Origin: Gammaproteobacteria bacterium | GTDB lineage: Bacteria; Pseudomonadota; Gammaproteobacteria; Arenicellales; UBA868 | Direction of reading: 5' to 3' | Assembly: GCA_022450155.1 (NCBI GenBank) | Contig: JAKUQR010000005.1 | Coordinates: 91,968-155,967, forward strand | Length of the DNA: 64,000 nt | Program-made: the position numbers and the translations under genes | Shown: positions 30,953 through 39,995 of the stretch, piece by piece | Layout of the letters: each line of letters begins with the position of its first letter | How positions within the stretch are numbered: the first letter of the stretch is position 1 | Notes under the pieces: generated by a model | What the model saw: only the letters and a program-made list of their open reading frames with translations | The model's database searches: none | Told to the model about the DNA's origin: nothing

Positions 30953-32086
30953 TCACAGGATTGACGTGCCATATTTCTGGATTGCATCGTCCGACAACGT
31001 CAGGCCAATTCCAGGATCGGGGTTGAGCGTCAGCCAACCGTCCTCTATTTTCGGCGGATTAACGAACAGCTCAGCCTGCAGCGGATCACGCTCCGGATCA
31101 GTGAACGATTCCACAATACAGCCCGAAGGGCTCGAAGCAACCAGTGGCGCGTGGATGAAACAATCGTGATGTGGCGCGATCTGCACATGGTTCAGTTCAC
31201 ACAGTGCTGCCATTTTGCGCCCCTGAGTAAAACCGCCAAACATAGTACAGTCAAACTGCAGAATCTGGATAGCCTGTTCTTCAAGCAGAGCCCGGCATCC
31301 GTAACTGGTTAATTCACTCTCTCCGGCAGACAACGGGATATTCGTTCTCTGTGCCAACAGCTTTAATTCCCTGCGATCGTCCTGCCAGCGCACAGGCTCC
31401 TCAAGCCACCGTGGTTTCACCGGTAACATGGCCTCGGCTGCTGCAATAGCAGTTTCGAGATCCCAGGCCCGGTTCACGTCGACCATCAGATCTCGATCAT
31501 CACCGATAACATCACGCACAACTTCCAGTCGCTCTATGTCTTCCGACACCGACAACCCGCCAACCTTTGCCTTGAACCCCCTGTGTCCCTGCTCTTTCAG
31601 TTTGTGAAGCTCATCACGCAACTCTGATTCGTCTTTTCCATCTCGATAGTAAGCACAAGTCACATAGCACGGTACTGAATTTCGATAGCCGCCAAACAGC
31701 TGGTACAGTGGTAGGCCAGCTGTTTTGCCGACGATGTCCCAGCAGGCAATATCGACGGCCGCTGTGATCTTTATCAGTGCATCCCTGCTCCAACCACTTT
31801 CATACGCTTTTCTTTGTGAAGTCAAAGCAAAGAGCCGCTCGTAAAGTCTTTCAGGTGCCAGTGGGTCCGCACCTACAATCTCGTCCGCGATCCCGGATTT
31901 GAAAGCCGAAATCACCGGCTCCACGGTGCTATAGCAGGTCGCTAAGCCGAAGCCAGAAACGCCTTCATCAGTCGCAAGTCGGACCAGTAATTCATTTGCC
32001 CGAGGCACAACGAAGTGACTTACCCAATGTGGGCGACCATCGTCAGGTGCTTGCAGAACGTATGCTTTGATCTGAGTCACTCGCAT
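30953..32086 (-). CDS. mandelate racemase/muconate lactonizing enzyme family (enolase superfamily) dehydratase or racemase
   Basis: Enolase-superfamily enzyme. The barrel shows the acid/base Lys in FKAKVGG, the metal ligands Asp (LMVDVNRAWD), Glu (RWLEEPV) and Glu (LSAGESEL), and the His base in QIAPHHDCF. This is the mandelate racemase subgroup arrangement, which includes sugar-acid dehydratases. I prefer the Met giving MRVTQIKAYV (32086); an upstream Met four codons earlier exists. About 377 residues. It lies between the SDR and the E1-like gene, all minus strand. Substrate not identifiable. Confidence 0.85.
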   Translation of the reverse strand: MRVTQIKAYVLQAPDDGRPHWVSHFVVPRANELLVRLATDEGVSGFGLATCYSTVEPVISAFKSGIADEIVGADPLAPERLYERLFALTSQRKAYESGWSRDALIKITAAVDIACWDIVGKTAGLPLYQLFGGYRNSVPCYVTCAYYRDGKDESELRDELHKLKEQGHRGFKAKVGGLSVSEDIERLEVVRDVIGDDRDLMVDVNRAWDLETAIAAAEAMLPVKPRWLEEPVRWQDDRRELKLLAQRTNIPLSAGESELTSYGCRALLEEQAIQILQFDCTMFGGFTQGRKMAALCELNHVQIAPHHDCFIHAPLVASSPSGCIVESFTDPERDPLQAELFVNPPKIEDGWLTLNPDPGIGLTLSDDAIQKYGTSIL

Positions 32087-32171
32087 TGTCAGTGCCACTC
32101 AGGTTAAGTCGTCAGTATTAACGGCGAATCGGCGTTCCATATTCTCGAGAATCCGTGTAAACAATCTGAGC

Positions 32172-34583
32172 TTACGACGAATCCAGACTAGCTGAAAGGA
32201 TCGATTGTGCATCGAGCCGGTAGGCCTGGTAAAGCTCAGTCAGCGTGCCCGATTCCCCATATCGATCGACCCCCAACCCGCACACACGGTGCCCCGCAAC
32301 CGCACCGAGCCAAGTCAGCACCGACGGATGCCCATCTGTAATCGTCACGATACGGACACTCGATCCAATCGCGGAGAGTAGTTTTTCGATCTGTGCGCGA
32401 CACGTTCTTGATCCCCGGCGCCGTACACGTTGTGCTTGTATCCAGCCCCGGTGAAGACGATCTGCTGAAGTAATGGCAAGCACCGCAGTCGAGCCGGGAG
32501 ATCGGCGGTTGAGTTCGTCGCAACTCTCGATTACCTGGGGTACGACCGCACCGATGTATGCAATCACAACAGAACAGGAAGATTGCGGAGGCACCAGCCA
32601 GTATCCCCCATCTATAATCTCAGACGTCAGCGTATCGTCAATCTCTCGCTCTAACTGCTCTATACGACGTGTCGTAAGGCGTAAGTACACAGATCCACCG
32701 CGACGGTCATCAAGCAGATCAGCATCTGTGTCAGTGACTTCCGACTCAGTGAGTTCTAGTTGTAAATATGAAAATGCAAACCCCATAATCATTGAAAGCT
32801 CGTCAGTGAACGCTGGCTCGAATGATGCCAAACCTGGCTTACTCATCCCGATCAGAGGTGTCCCAATAGACTGATGAGCGCCGCCTTCTGGCGCCAACGA
32901 GATACCTGAAGGTGTGGCGACCAACAGAAAACGTGCGTCCTGGTAACAAGCATAGTTCAATGCATCCAGGCCCCTTTCGATAAACGGATCGTAGATCGTG
33001 CCCACCGGTAACAGGCGTTCTCCGAAGATCGAATGAGAAAGCCCCGCAGCAGCGAGGAGAAGAAACAGGTTGTTTTCAGCAATACCAAGCTCAATATGCT
33101 GTCCCGTTGGCGATGCCCGCCATCTATGCATGGTTTGCAGTTCCTCTACGGTAAACATGTCTGTCTGACCATTGACATGGAACAACCCGCGCCGGTTTAC
33201 CCACCCACTTAGATTGGTTGACACTGTCACGTCGGGCGACACAGTAATGATCCTTTGGGCGAGTTCAGTATCCTGCCTGGCTAAACTCGCCAGTATTCGG
33301 CCAAATGCGTCCTGGGTCGATATTTCGCGCCCATCCGGTCGTGGAAAGGGATCAGGCACCGCGACCACAGGTGAAGTTTTTCGCCTTTGGTTTACCGTGT
33401 AAAAAGGCACCTTATCTAGGAACAAGCGCAATTCGGACCCCGACACACCTGTCCCCGCCGATGGCGACCACTCTTCTCCGTCATCGATACTATGGTCAGA
33501 CTTCAGGTGCTTTATCTGGTCAGACGTCAGCATTCCGGCGTGATTGTCTTTGTGGCCAGCCAGTGGCAGTCCGAACCCTTTAATGGTATAGGCGAAAAAA
33601 CAGATTGGTCGGTCGCTCTTTACCCCCTCAAACGCCTCCAGCATGCTTTCGATACAGTGACCACCAAGATTGGTCATCAAGGTATTCAGTACACGATCGT
33701 CATACCGTGCCAACAATTCAGACACGCCGGGGCGAGACCCAATGTCCGCCTGAAGTACTTCTCGCCAAGCTTCACCACCTTTGTACACCAAGGTGGAGTA
33801 TTTGGAATTAGGGCAAGAATCTATCCACTGCCGTAAAGCATCGCCGCCGGGTAGCTGAAATGCCCTGTGCAGGAGTTTCCCGTACTTGATCGTTACCACC
33901 TCCCATCCCATACTGACAAACAGCCGATGGAAACGTGTTAACAAGCGATCTGAAATTACAGCATCCAGACTCTGGCGGTTATAGTCGACGATCCACCACA
34001 GATCACGCACGCTGTGCTTCCAGCCTTCGAGCAGCGCTTCATAGATGTTGCCTTCATCGAGTTCAGCATCACCCAACACACAAACCATTCTGCTTCTCGA
34101 GCTGCGCCATGAATGCGCCTCCAAGTAGTCCTGAATGAGAGCGGCGAAACTTGTCATCGCCACACCCAAACCCACCGAGCCTGTCGAAAAATCAACGTCA
34201 TCGCTGTCCTTTGTGCGTGAAGGGTAGGACTGCGCGCCCCCAAGCGCCCTAAACCGGGCAAGGTGATCTTTATCTTGCTTTCCAAACAGATACTGAATGG
34301 CGTGGAAAACAGGACTGCCGTGAGGCTTAACCGCAACCCGATCTTCTGGCTTCAAAACTGCAAAGTAAAGGGCAGTCATTATGGTCACCATGGAAGCACA
34401 GGACGCCTGGTGACCACCCACCTTTAGTTCCCCATCACCTTCTCTAATATGGTTGGCGTGGTGAATCATCCAGGTGGACAACCACAACACCTTTTTTTCA
34501 AGGACCTTGAGGAAATGCAGTCGGTCTGGCGAGTTGCCAGTTGACGGTGGCTCATCGTCCGGATCGAACGGGATCGTTTGCAT
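32172..34583 (-). CDS. transketolase-like 2-oxoacid dehydrogenase E1 (AceE/MdeB type)
   Basis: A thiamine-diphosphate enzyme of the homodimeric AceE type, 803 residues, shorter than AceE (~887). Evidence is the N-terminal HREGDGELKVGGHQAS-like substrate loop, the ThDP segment G171-D-A-E-L-D-E-G ending at N202 in VDYNRQSLD (canonical GDG is GDA here), and the pyrimidine-domain HIELGIAENN with the ThDP glutamate. No E2 or E3 gene is in the window. A divergent Lrp regulator is next door, as I recall for mdeB (2-oxobutyrate dehydrogenase E1) and mdeR of Pseudomonas putida. The substrate is therefore uncertain between pyruvate and 2-oxobutyrate or branched acids. Confidence 0.8.
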   Translation of the reverse strand: MQTIPFDPDDEPPSTGNSPDRLHFLKVLEKKVLWLSTWMIHHANHIREGDGELKVGGHQASCASMVTIMTALYFAVLKPEDRVAVKPHGSPVFHAIQYLFGKQDKDHLARFRALGGAQSYPSRTKDSDDVDFSTGSVGLGVAMTSFAALIQDYLEAHSWRSSRSRMVCVLGDAELDEGNIYEALLEGWKHSVRDLWWIVDYNRQSLDAVISDRLLTRFHRLFVSMGWEVVTIKYGKLLHRAFQLPGGDALRQWIDSCPNSKYSTLVYKGGEAWREVLQADIGSRPGVSELLARYDDRVLNTLMTNLGGHCIESMLEAFEGVKSDRPICFFAYTIKGFGLPLAGHKDNHAGMLTSDQIKHLKSDHSIDDGEEWSPSAGTGVSGSELRLFLDKVPFYTVNQRRKTSPVVAVPDPFPRPDGREISTQDAFGRILASLARQDTELAQRIITVSPDVTVSTNLSGWVNRRGLFHVNGQTDMFTVEELQTMHRWRASPTGQHIELGIAENNLFLLLAAAGLSHSIFGERLLPVGTIYDPFIERGLDALNYACYQDARFLLVATPSGISLAPEGGAHQSIGTPLIGMSKPGLASFEPAFTDELSMIMGFAFSYLQLELTESEVTDTDADLLDDRRGGSVYLRLTTRRIEQLEREIDDTLTSEIIDGGYWLVPPQSSCSVVIAYIGAVVPQVIESCDELNRRSPGSTAVLAITSADRLHRGWIQAQRVRRRGSRTCRAQIEKLLSAIGSSVRIVTITDGHPSVLTWLGAVAGHRVCGLGVDRYGESGTLTELYQAYRLDAQSILSASLDSS

Positions 34584-34712
34584 GTGGGTGAATTACGTAG
34601 CTTGTGAGTCTGTACAATATATTGCGTCTAAAGAGATTTTTTCTACTTTTTTTCCTGCTATATTAATTAAATCCGCATTCTTATGCCTAATATTCTCCCT
34701 TAGAGAAATAAC
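34584..34712. promoter_or_regulatory. divergent regulatory region between E1 and Lrp genes
   Basis: A 129-nt intergenic region that is clearly more AT-rich than its flanks, with a run of Ts at about 34637-34652. It contains a small dyad, TTCTC-CCTTA-GAGAA (34693-34707), just before the Lrp start. Lrp/AsnC regulators commonly bind such AT-rich divergent regions and autoregulate. I could not fix a -10/-35 pair with confidence. Confidence 0.4.
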
Positions 34713-35186
34713 ATGCCCTATAGCTTTGACACCACTGACCGCCGTATTCTCGAGGTCATTCAGGAAGAGGCTCGTATTTCGAATACCGAACTGGCTGATC
34801 GCGTCGGACTTTCGCCGTCGCCGTGCTGGCGAAGGGTCCGTACGCTTGAGGCTACTGGTGTCATTGAGCGTTACGTGACCTTGGTGAATGCAAAAGCCGT
34901 CGGCCTGCCAATCACTGTATTTGCGACGGTCACCCTCGAAAAACAGGTCGAGTCCGCGCTGGGATCTTTCGAGAAGGCGGTAACGGAGCGACCGGAAGTC
35001 ATGGAGTGCAATCTTATGACAGGAGAGTTCGACTACCTGCTTAGAGTAGTAGTACCAGACCTTGCCGCTTACGAACGCTTCCTGATGGATCATTTGACGC
35101 GAATCAAGGGAATCGCCAGTATCAAGTCCAGTTTTTCACTCAAACAAGTCAGTTATAAAACTGCGCTACCACTACCTGACCCATGA
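34713..35186 (+). CDS. Lrp/AsnC family transcriptional regulator
   Basis: A 157-residue feast/famine regulator. The N-terminal winged helix-turn-helix shows [30 protein letters not shown] spacing with recognition helix [13 protein letters not shown]. The C-terminal RAM domain includes [18 protein letters not shown]. These proteins usually respond to an amino acid. It is divergent from the E1-like gene and 43 nt upstream of the thiolase-like gene, so it probably controls both sides. Confidence 0.93.
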   Translation: MPYSFDTTDRRILEVIQEEARISNTELADRVGLSPSPCWRRVRTLEATGVIERYVTLVNAKAVGLPITVFATVTLEKQVESALGSFEKAVTERPEVMECNLMTGEFDYLLRVVVPDLAAYERFLMDHLTRIKGIASIKSSFSLKQVSYKTALPLPDP

Positions 35187-35229
35187 CAACCGGCCTGAAA
35201 ACTTACCACAGACACATAACGCTTCAACT

Positions 35230-36741
35230 GTGAAACTCCTTGATCCCGTAATTGTCGGCGTTGCTCAGGTTTCACAACGCGAAGACGACCCTCTGGTAGC
35301 ACGATCGCCACTGGAACTTATGGTCGACGCGGTATCCCGCGCAGCTCTGGATAGCGGCTGTCCGGAGATTCTGAAATCCATCGACTCTGTCCGGGTGGTC
35401 CGGGGAATGTGGGGCTACCAGAATCCAGCCCAGTGCATAGCCGACAGACTCGACTTATCACAGGTCGAAACCGGACTCACGTCACTCGGCGGCAACTATG
35501 TACAGACACTGGCGAATCAGAGTTTTCTCGATATCCAATCAGGACACTTGGATACCATCGTACTCGCTGGCGCTGAATGTGGTCGCACGCAATCGCGGGC
35601 AAGGTCGGCCGGCCTGACGCTGGACTGGAACCCTGTCTCCGTTACACCCGGGCAAGATCCAACAGGTAGCGACCGGGGGGACACAGAGCCGGATTTCTTT
35701 ATCGGCAGCCATTTGAATACCCGCCACGAAGCTGAACTCCAGCGTGGAATTCGACACCCCATCCAGTACTACCCCCTGTTTGAGATTGCCTTACGGTCAG
35801 CAGCGGGTGAAACCGTGTCGGAGCATCTCGAAAAAATCGCCGGGCTTTGGGCTCGTTTTAGCGCTACTGCAAAAAACAACCCAGATGCATGGATTCAACG
35901 TGAGTTTTCAGCGTGCGAGATCGCTACCCCCACTGAATTTAATCGACCAGTGTCACTGCCTTATCCCAAGCTGATGAATTCAAATAACAACGTTGATCAG
36001 GGTGCCGCTCTCATTGTGACGTCGTCGGCGCGGGCCAGACAGCTCGGTATTCCAAGCAACCAGTGGATCTACCCGCATGCCTCGACCGAGGCATGGGATC
36101 ACCTGCACGTGTCCGAACGGGACGATCTGCATTCTTCGCCGGCCATACGCCTTGCGGCTTCACGGTTGTTTGAATTGACGAATCTCGATTCCGAGAGTTT
36201 TGAATATATCGACCTTTACAGCTGTTTTCCCTCCGCAGTACAAATCGCTGCAAACGAGATCGGACTGAGTCTCGACCGGCCACTGACTGTAACTGGCGGT
36301 CTGACATTTGCCGGTGGCCCTTGGAACAATTATGTCATGCACGCAATCGCACGTACGGCTACCTTGTTGCGATCAAACCCCGAGGCCCTGGCCCTTGTTA
36401 CGGCCAATGGCGGGCTGCTGACAAAACATGCACTGTGTATCTATTCCGGCGTGCCACCCGAACGGCCATTCAATTGGGCCAATGTCCAACAAGATGTGGA
36501 CAACCTGTACCGAAGACCCATCAAAACCAACCATGAGGGAGAAGTCACGATAGAGACCTATACAGTCATGTATGAAAACCATTCACCATCTGTGGCACAC
36601 GTCGCATGCCTGCTGGATAACGGACAGAGAACCTGGGCAAATGTTCTGGACCCGGACACCATTGCCGATATGATCACCTCAGAATACTGTGGTTGTTCCG
36701 GGAAAATCGGTATCAGTGGTAATTTTGCCCCTTACAGCTAA
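35230..36741 (+). CDS. thiolase-like protein lacking the usual nucleophilic cysteine
   Basis: A thiolase-superfamily protein of 503 residues with a GTG start, related to acetyl-CoA acetyltransferase/SCP-x-like proteins of actinobacteria and proteobacteria. Where thiolases have the acylated Cys, this protein reads SLGGNYVQ, with Asn at about residue 89. The C-terminal Cys-containing GxCxG motif is also replaced (NGGLLTKHA). It carries a ~90-residue C-terminal extension (ETYTVMYENHSPS onward). First structural gene after the Lrp regulator and 9 nt before the SMP-30 gene. It may bind acyl-CoA or need a partner subunit; the reaction is unknown. Confidence 0.8.
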   Translation: MKLLDPVIVGVAQVSQREDDPLVARSPLELMVDAVSRAALDSGCPEILKSIDSVRVVRGMWGYQNPAQCIADRLDLSQVETGLTSLGGNYVQTLANQSFLDIQSGHLDTIVLAGAECGRTQSRARSAGLTLDWNPVSVTPGQDPTGSDRGDTEPDFFIGSHLNTRHEAELQRGIRHPIQYYPLFEIALRSAAGETVSEHLEKIAGLWARFSATAKNNPDAWIQREFSACEIATPTEFNRPVSLPYPKLMNSNNNVDQGAALIVTSSARARQLGIPSNQWIYPHASTEAWDHLHVSERDDLHSSPAIRLAASRLFELTNLDSESFEYIDLYSCFPSAVQIAANEIGLSLDRPLTVTGGLTFAGGPWNNYVMHAIARTATLLRSNPEALALVTANGGLLTKHALCIYSGVPPERPFNWANVQQDVDNLYRRPIKTNHEGEVTIETYTVMYENHSPSVAHVACLLDNGQRTWANVLDPDTIADMITSEYCGCSGKIGISGNFAPYS

Positions 36742-36750
36742 CTTAGTGTT

Positions 36751-37728
36751 GTGATTACTCGTGTAGAGCGCATCAGTTGTGACCAGATCACTTTTGCGGG
36801 TCAGGGACTCGTACGACCAGAATGTGTCATAGCAACCTGCAAGGGTGATCTCTATGCGAGTCACGCAGGGGGGGGTATCACCCATATCGCACCCACAGGT
36901 GGAGCTAGCGTTTATCTTGCCAACAACTGCGAAAAGCCCGGTGATTTTCTTCCAAACGGTTACTCGCTCCGGCCTGATGGTTCTTTTCTTATCGCCAACC
37001 TGGGGCAGTCAGGCGGTGTTTACGTGCTCGACCGAGACGGTTCACTGCAGGTTTTCGTCAGTGAAGTCGACGGGTTGACCCTGCCGGCGACCAATTTCGC
37101 CAACCTTGATCGAGAAGGTAGGACCTGGATTTCTGTAAGCACCAGCGCAATTGACCGGGAACAATCGTTTAACAAAACCGTTGCAGACGGATTTATTGCG
37201 CTGGTTGATCGCTCTGGCGCCCGGGTTGTCGCCGACGGAATTGGATTCACAAATGAAAATAAGGTTGATCCTTCCGGTCACTGGCTTTATGTCCATGAAA
37301 CCATGGGGAGGTCGTTATTGAGATTCCCAATAAGAGCAAATGGTGATCTGGGACCGCGCCAAACAGTGACTGAATACGGCCCAGGCGTATACCCTGACGG
37401 TTTCGAGTTCGACAGTGAAGGTGGCATCTGGTGCGCCAGTGTACTCAGTAATCGAATCATTCGCTTAGACCCGGACGGCGTTCAGCAGATGATCATCGAT
37501 GCCGGTGACCCTGACCTGGTCGAGCGTGCTGAGTCAGCCTATCAGAGCAATACGTTTTCCCGTTCACTGATAAGTGAGGGCCTGCATAGTCCGCTCGGAA
37601 ACTGTGCGAGCTTGTGCTTTGGCGGTGATGACCTTAAGACTGTTTTCGTAGGCAGTCTTCACCTGGACAGAATAGCCAGCTTTCGCTCACCGGTTGCGGG
37701 AGCACCACCACCCCACTGGCTGTTCTAG
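36751..37728 (+). CDS. SMP-30/gluconolactonase/LRE-like protein
   Basis: A beta-propeller protein of 325 residues with a GTG start. SMP-30 hallmarks include ECVIATCKGDLYASHAGGGI, a first-blade Glu, then NENKVDPSGHWLYVHETMGRSLLRF with the metal-ligand Asn/Asp pattern, and PDGFEFDSEGGIWCASV. Family members hydrolyse lactones with a divalent metal. In this operon it could open a lactone generated by the Baeyer-Villiger enzyme three genes downstream (inference). Confidence 0.83.
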   Translation: MITRVERISCDQITFAGQGLVRPECVIATCKGDLYASHAGGGITHIAPTGGASVYLANNCEKPGDFLPNGYSLRPDGSFLIANLGQSGGVYVLDRDGSLQVFVSEVDGLTLPATNFANLDREGRTWISVSTSAIDREQSFNKTVADGFIALVDRSGARVVADGIGFTNENKVDPSGHWLYVHETMGRSLLRFPIRANGDLGPRQTVTEYGPGVYPDGFEFDSEGGIWCASVLSNRIIRLDPDGVQQMIIDAGDPDLVERAESAYQSNTFSRSLISEGLHSPLGNCASLCFGGDDLKTVFVGSLHLDRIASFRSPVAGAPPPHWLF

Positions 37729-37820
37729 ACTCAGTTAATGAAGGCGTATACAGACTCTCCTTGCAAGCCGACAGACCTCATGGTAGAAATGATTCGAGCG
37801 AATAATGGAGCGCATTCCTG

Positions 37821-38759
37821 ATGACAAGACCGACAAAAGTCGAAGTGACTGAAGTAGGCCCGCGTGATGGCCTGCAGGCAGAGCCTGTGTTTGTTGCGAC
37901 CGAATCAAAAATTCAACTCGTCAACAACCTGATCGATGCTGGTGTGCCTCGCATCGAATTCTCATCCTTCGTTTCACCCCGTGCAGTTCCCCAACTCACC
38001 GATGTCGTTGAAGTGTTTGAAGGTATCAACAAAACCAGCTCAACAATACTCGCTGCCCTGGTACCTAATGCCAAGGGTGCAGCGCGCGCGGCCGATACGG
38101 GTATTGACGAAATTATCGTTTTCCTGTCAGCCTCAGAAAGTCACAATAAGAAAAACGTCAACCGTTCGGTCGAGGAATCCTTGGTTGGATTTGAAGAAGT
38201 CGCACGGATTGCCGCTGATGCGAATATTCCAGTCCAAGGGGTCATTGCGACCGCGTTTGGCTGCCCTTTTGAAGGCGACGTGCCCATCGATCAACTTGGC
38301 CTCATCGCTCAACGCTACAGTAAGCTCGAATTCAAGGGTATCGGACTGGGCGACACCACCGGCATGGCCACACCGCCAATCGTAAGACGCGCGGTTAAAT
38401 ATCTTCAGGATACGGTACCGGAGCTACCGATTGGGCTTCACTTCCATAACACTCGGGGTCTGGGGTTGGTCAATGTGATGGCCGGGCTCGATGAAGGTAT
38501 TGACCAGTTCGATGCCTCATTTGGCGGTATCGGCGGCTGCCCTTTTGCACCAAAAGCAACCGGCAATATCTGCACTGAAGATTTGGTCTACATGCTGCAC
38601 GAAATGAACATCGATACGGGTGTCGATCTACAAGCTCTAATGGCTATTGCCACCAAGGTAGAAGCAATCGTGGGGCATGACCTGCCCGGGCAGGTCATGA
38701 AGGCGGGACCCCGTCTTGACCTGCACTCGACGAGTTCTGTTGCGACCGCACAAGGCTGA
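37821..38759 (+). CDS. hydroxymethylglutaryl-CoA lyase
   Basis: TIM-barrel aldolase-type lyase of the DRE-TIM family, 312 residues. Motifs are TEVGPRDGLQAE at the start, the GLGDTTGMATPP strand, the metal ligands in LHFHNTRGLGLVN, and the catalytic Cys loop GGIGGCPFAPKATGNICTED. It cleaves HMG-CoA to acetyl-CoA and acetoacetate, or a related 3-hydroxy-3-methylacyl-CoA. The gene is usually found in leucine or acyclic terpene degradation, but no leucine-pathway carboxylase is nearby, which makes a different substrate pathway possible. Confidence 0.92.
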   Translation: MTRPTKVEVTEVGPRDGLQAEPVFVATESKIQLVNNLIDAGVPRIEFSSFVSPRAVPQLTDVVEVFEGINKTSSTILAALVPNAKGAARAADTGIDEIIVFLSASESHNKKNVNRSVEESLVGFEEVARIAADANIPVQGVIATAFGCPFEGDVPIDQLGLIAQRYSKLEFKGIGLGDTTGMATPPIVRRAVKYLQDTVPELPIGLHFHNTRGLGLVNVMAGLDEGIDQFDASFGGIGGCPFAPKATGNICTEDLVYMLHEMNIDTGVDLQALMAIATKVEAIVGHDLPGQVMKAGPRLDLHSTSSVATAQG

Positions 38760-38778
38760 TTAACCTCAGGGAACCTCT

Positions 38779-39921
38779 GTGCCACTTAAAAGTCTACGGG
38801 TTATCGATCTCACTCGGATCCTCGCAGGTCCATTCTGTACACAACTTCTTGCTGACCTGGGTGCCGACGTCATCAAGATTGAGGGGCCACGAGGGGACCC
38901 TGTTCGCCAACAAGGAATCATGGTTGATGGTCTGAGTTGGTATTTCGCCCAGTTCAATCGAAACAAAAAATCCGTAGTACTGGACCTGTACGGAGACAGT
39001 GACAAAAACACATTGTCCCGTCTTCTAGAAACGGCAGATGTTCTGGTTGAGAATTTCCGTCCTGGCGTTCTTTCCGATATGGGGTTCGGACCAGGCGAAC
39101 TAGAAATTCTTAACCCGAGACTGATTCATGCCAGCGTAAACGGATACGGCACCACCGGGCCTTATGCCGATCGCCCTTCATTTGATTTTATCGCCCAGGC
39201 TATGAGTGGTTTTATGAGCGTGAATGGCCCGCCCGACGGAGAACCGCAGCGCGCCGCTCCGCCGATAAGCGATCTGGTTGCTGGACTGTACTGCGCATTT
39301 GGGATTCTGGCCGCACTGCACGAGCGAGAAAGCAGTGGGGTCGGTCAACAGGTAGAGTCCAGCCTGACCGGCGGCCTCATCAGTATGTTGGCCTATCTCT
39401 CTGCTGAATATTTTGCAACGGGCGAGATACCCAAACGGACCGGCAATGACCACCCTATCGTGTCGCCGTATGGATTATTCCGTGCCAAAGACGGGATGAT
39501 TGCAGTCGCGCCATCAACCGATGTGTATGTTGGGAAATTCCTCAGCGCGCTTGGCCTCGAACAGCTGCTGTCAGACCCGCACTATGCCACCAACTCTGAC
39601 AGACTCCTTAATCGGGATGCTCTGTCAGAACGCATCAACAAGGTCACCTGTTGCCAGTCGGTGAACCACTGGATCAAGGCCATCAACCATGCGGGCTGCC
39701 CATGTGGAAGAGTGTTGGATCTGGCTGAAGTTTTCGAAGATCCACAGGTCCTGGCACAAGACATGGTCCTCAACGTCCCACATCCGGGCCACGGTAACGT
39801 CAGGATGACCGGCTTCCCGGTCAAGCTCTCAAGAACGCCGGCGGGTATTCAGCGTCCGGCACCGGATCTGGGTGCAGATACCAAAGAAATACTCGATAAA
39901 CTCGACTCACGGCCCCTCTAG
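38779..39921 (+). CDS. class III CoA-transferase (CaiB/BaiF family)
   Basis: A 380-residue family III CoA-transferase with a GTG start 19 nt after the lyase gene. Hallmarks are LRVIDLTRILAGPFCTQLLADLGADVIKIE, VENFRPGVLSDMGFG, GTTGPYADRPSFDFIAQAMSG, and the catalytic-Asp region PPISDLVAGLYCAFGILAAL as separate blocks. It moves CoA between carboxylic acids, so it likely activates the acid intermediate of this operon's pathway. Confidence 0.92.
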   Translation: MPLKSLRVIDLTRILAGPFCTQLLADLGADVIKIEGPRGDPVRQQGIMVDGLSWYFAQFNRNKKSVVLDLYGDSDKNTLSRLLETADVLVENFRPGVLSDMGFGPGELEILNPRLIHASVNGYGTTGPYADRPSFDFIAQAMSGFMSVNGPPDGEPQRAAPPISDLVAGLYCAFGILAALHERESSGVGQQVESSLTGGLISMLAYLSAEYFATGEIPKRTGNDHPIVSPYGLFRAKDGMIAVAPSTDVYVGKFLSALGLEQLLSDPHYATNSDRLLNRDALSERINKVTCCQSVNHWIKAINHAGCPCGRVLDLAEVFEDPQVLAQDMVLNVPHPGHGNVRMTGFPVKLSRTPAGIQRPAPDLGADTKEILDKLDSRPL

Positions 39922-39995
39922 GGTAGGCAGCCACAACTAGAGACAACGCTTCACAATACACCACCCGCTAAACCTTCAGCAGCTGAATTCCAAAC

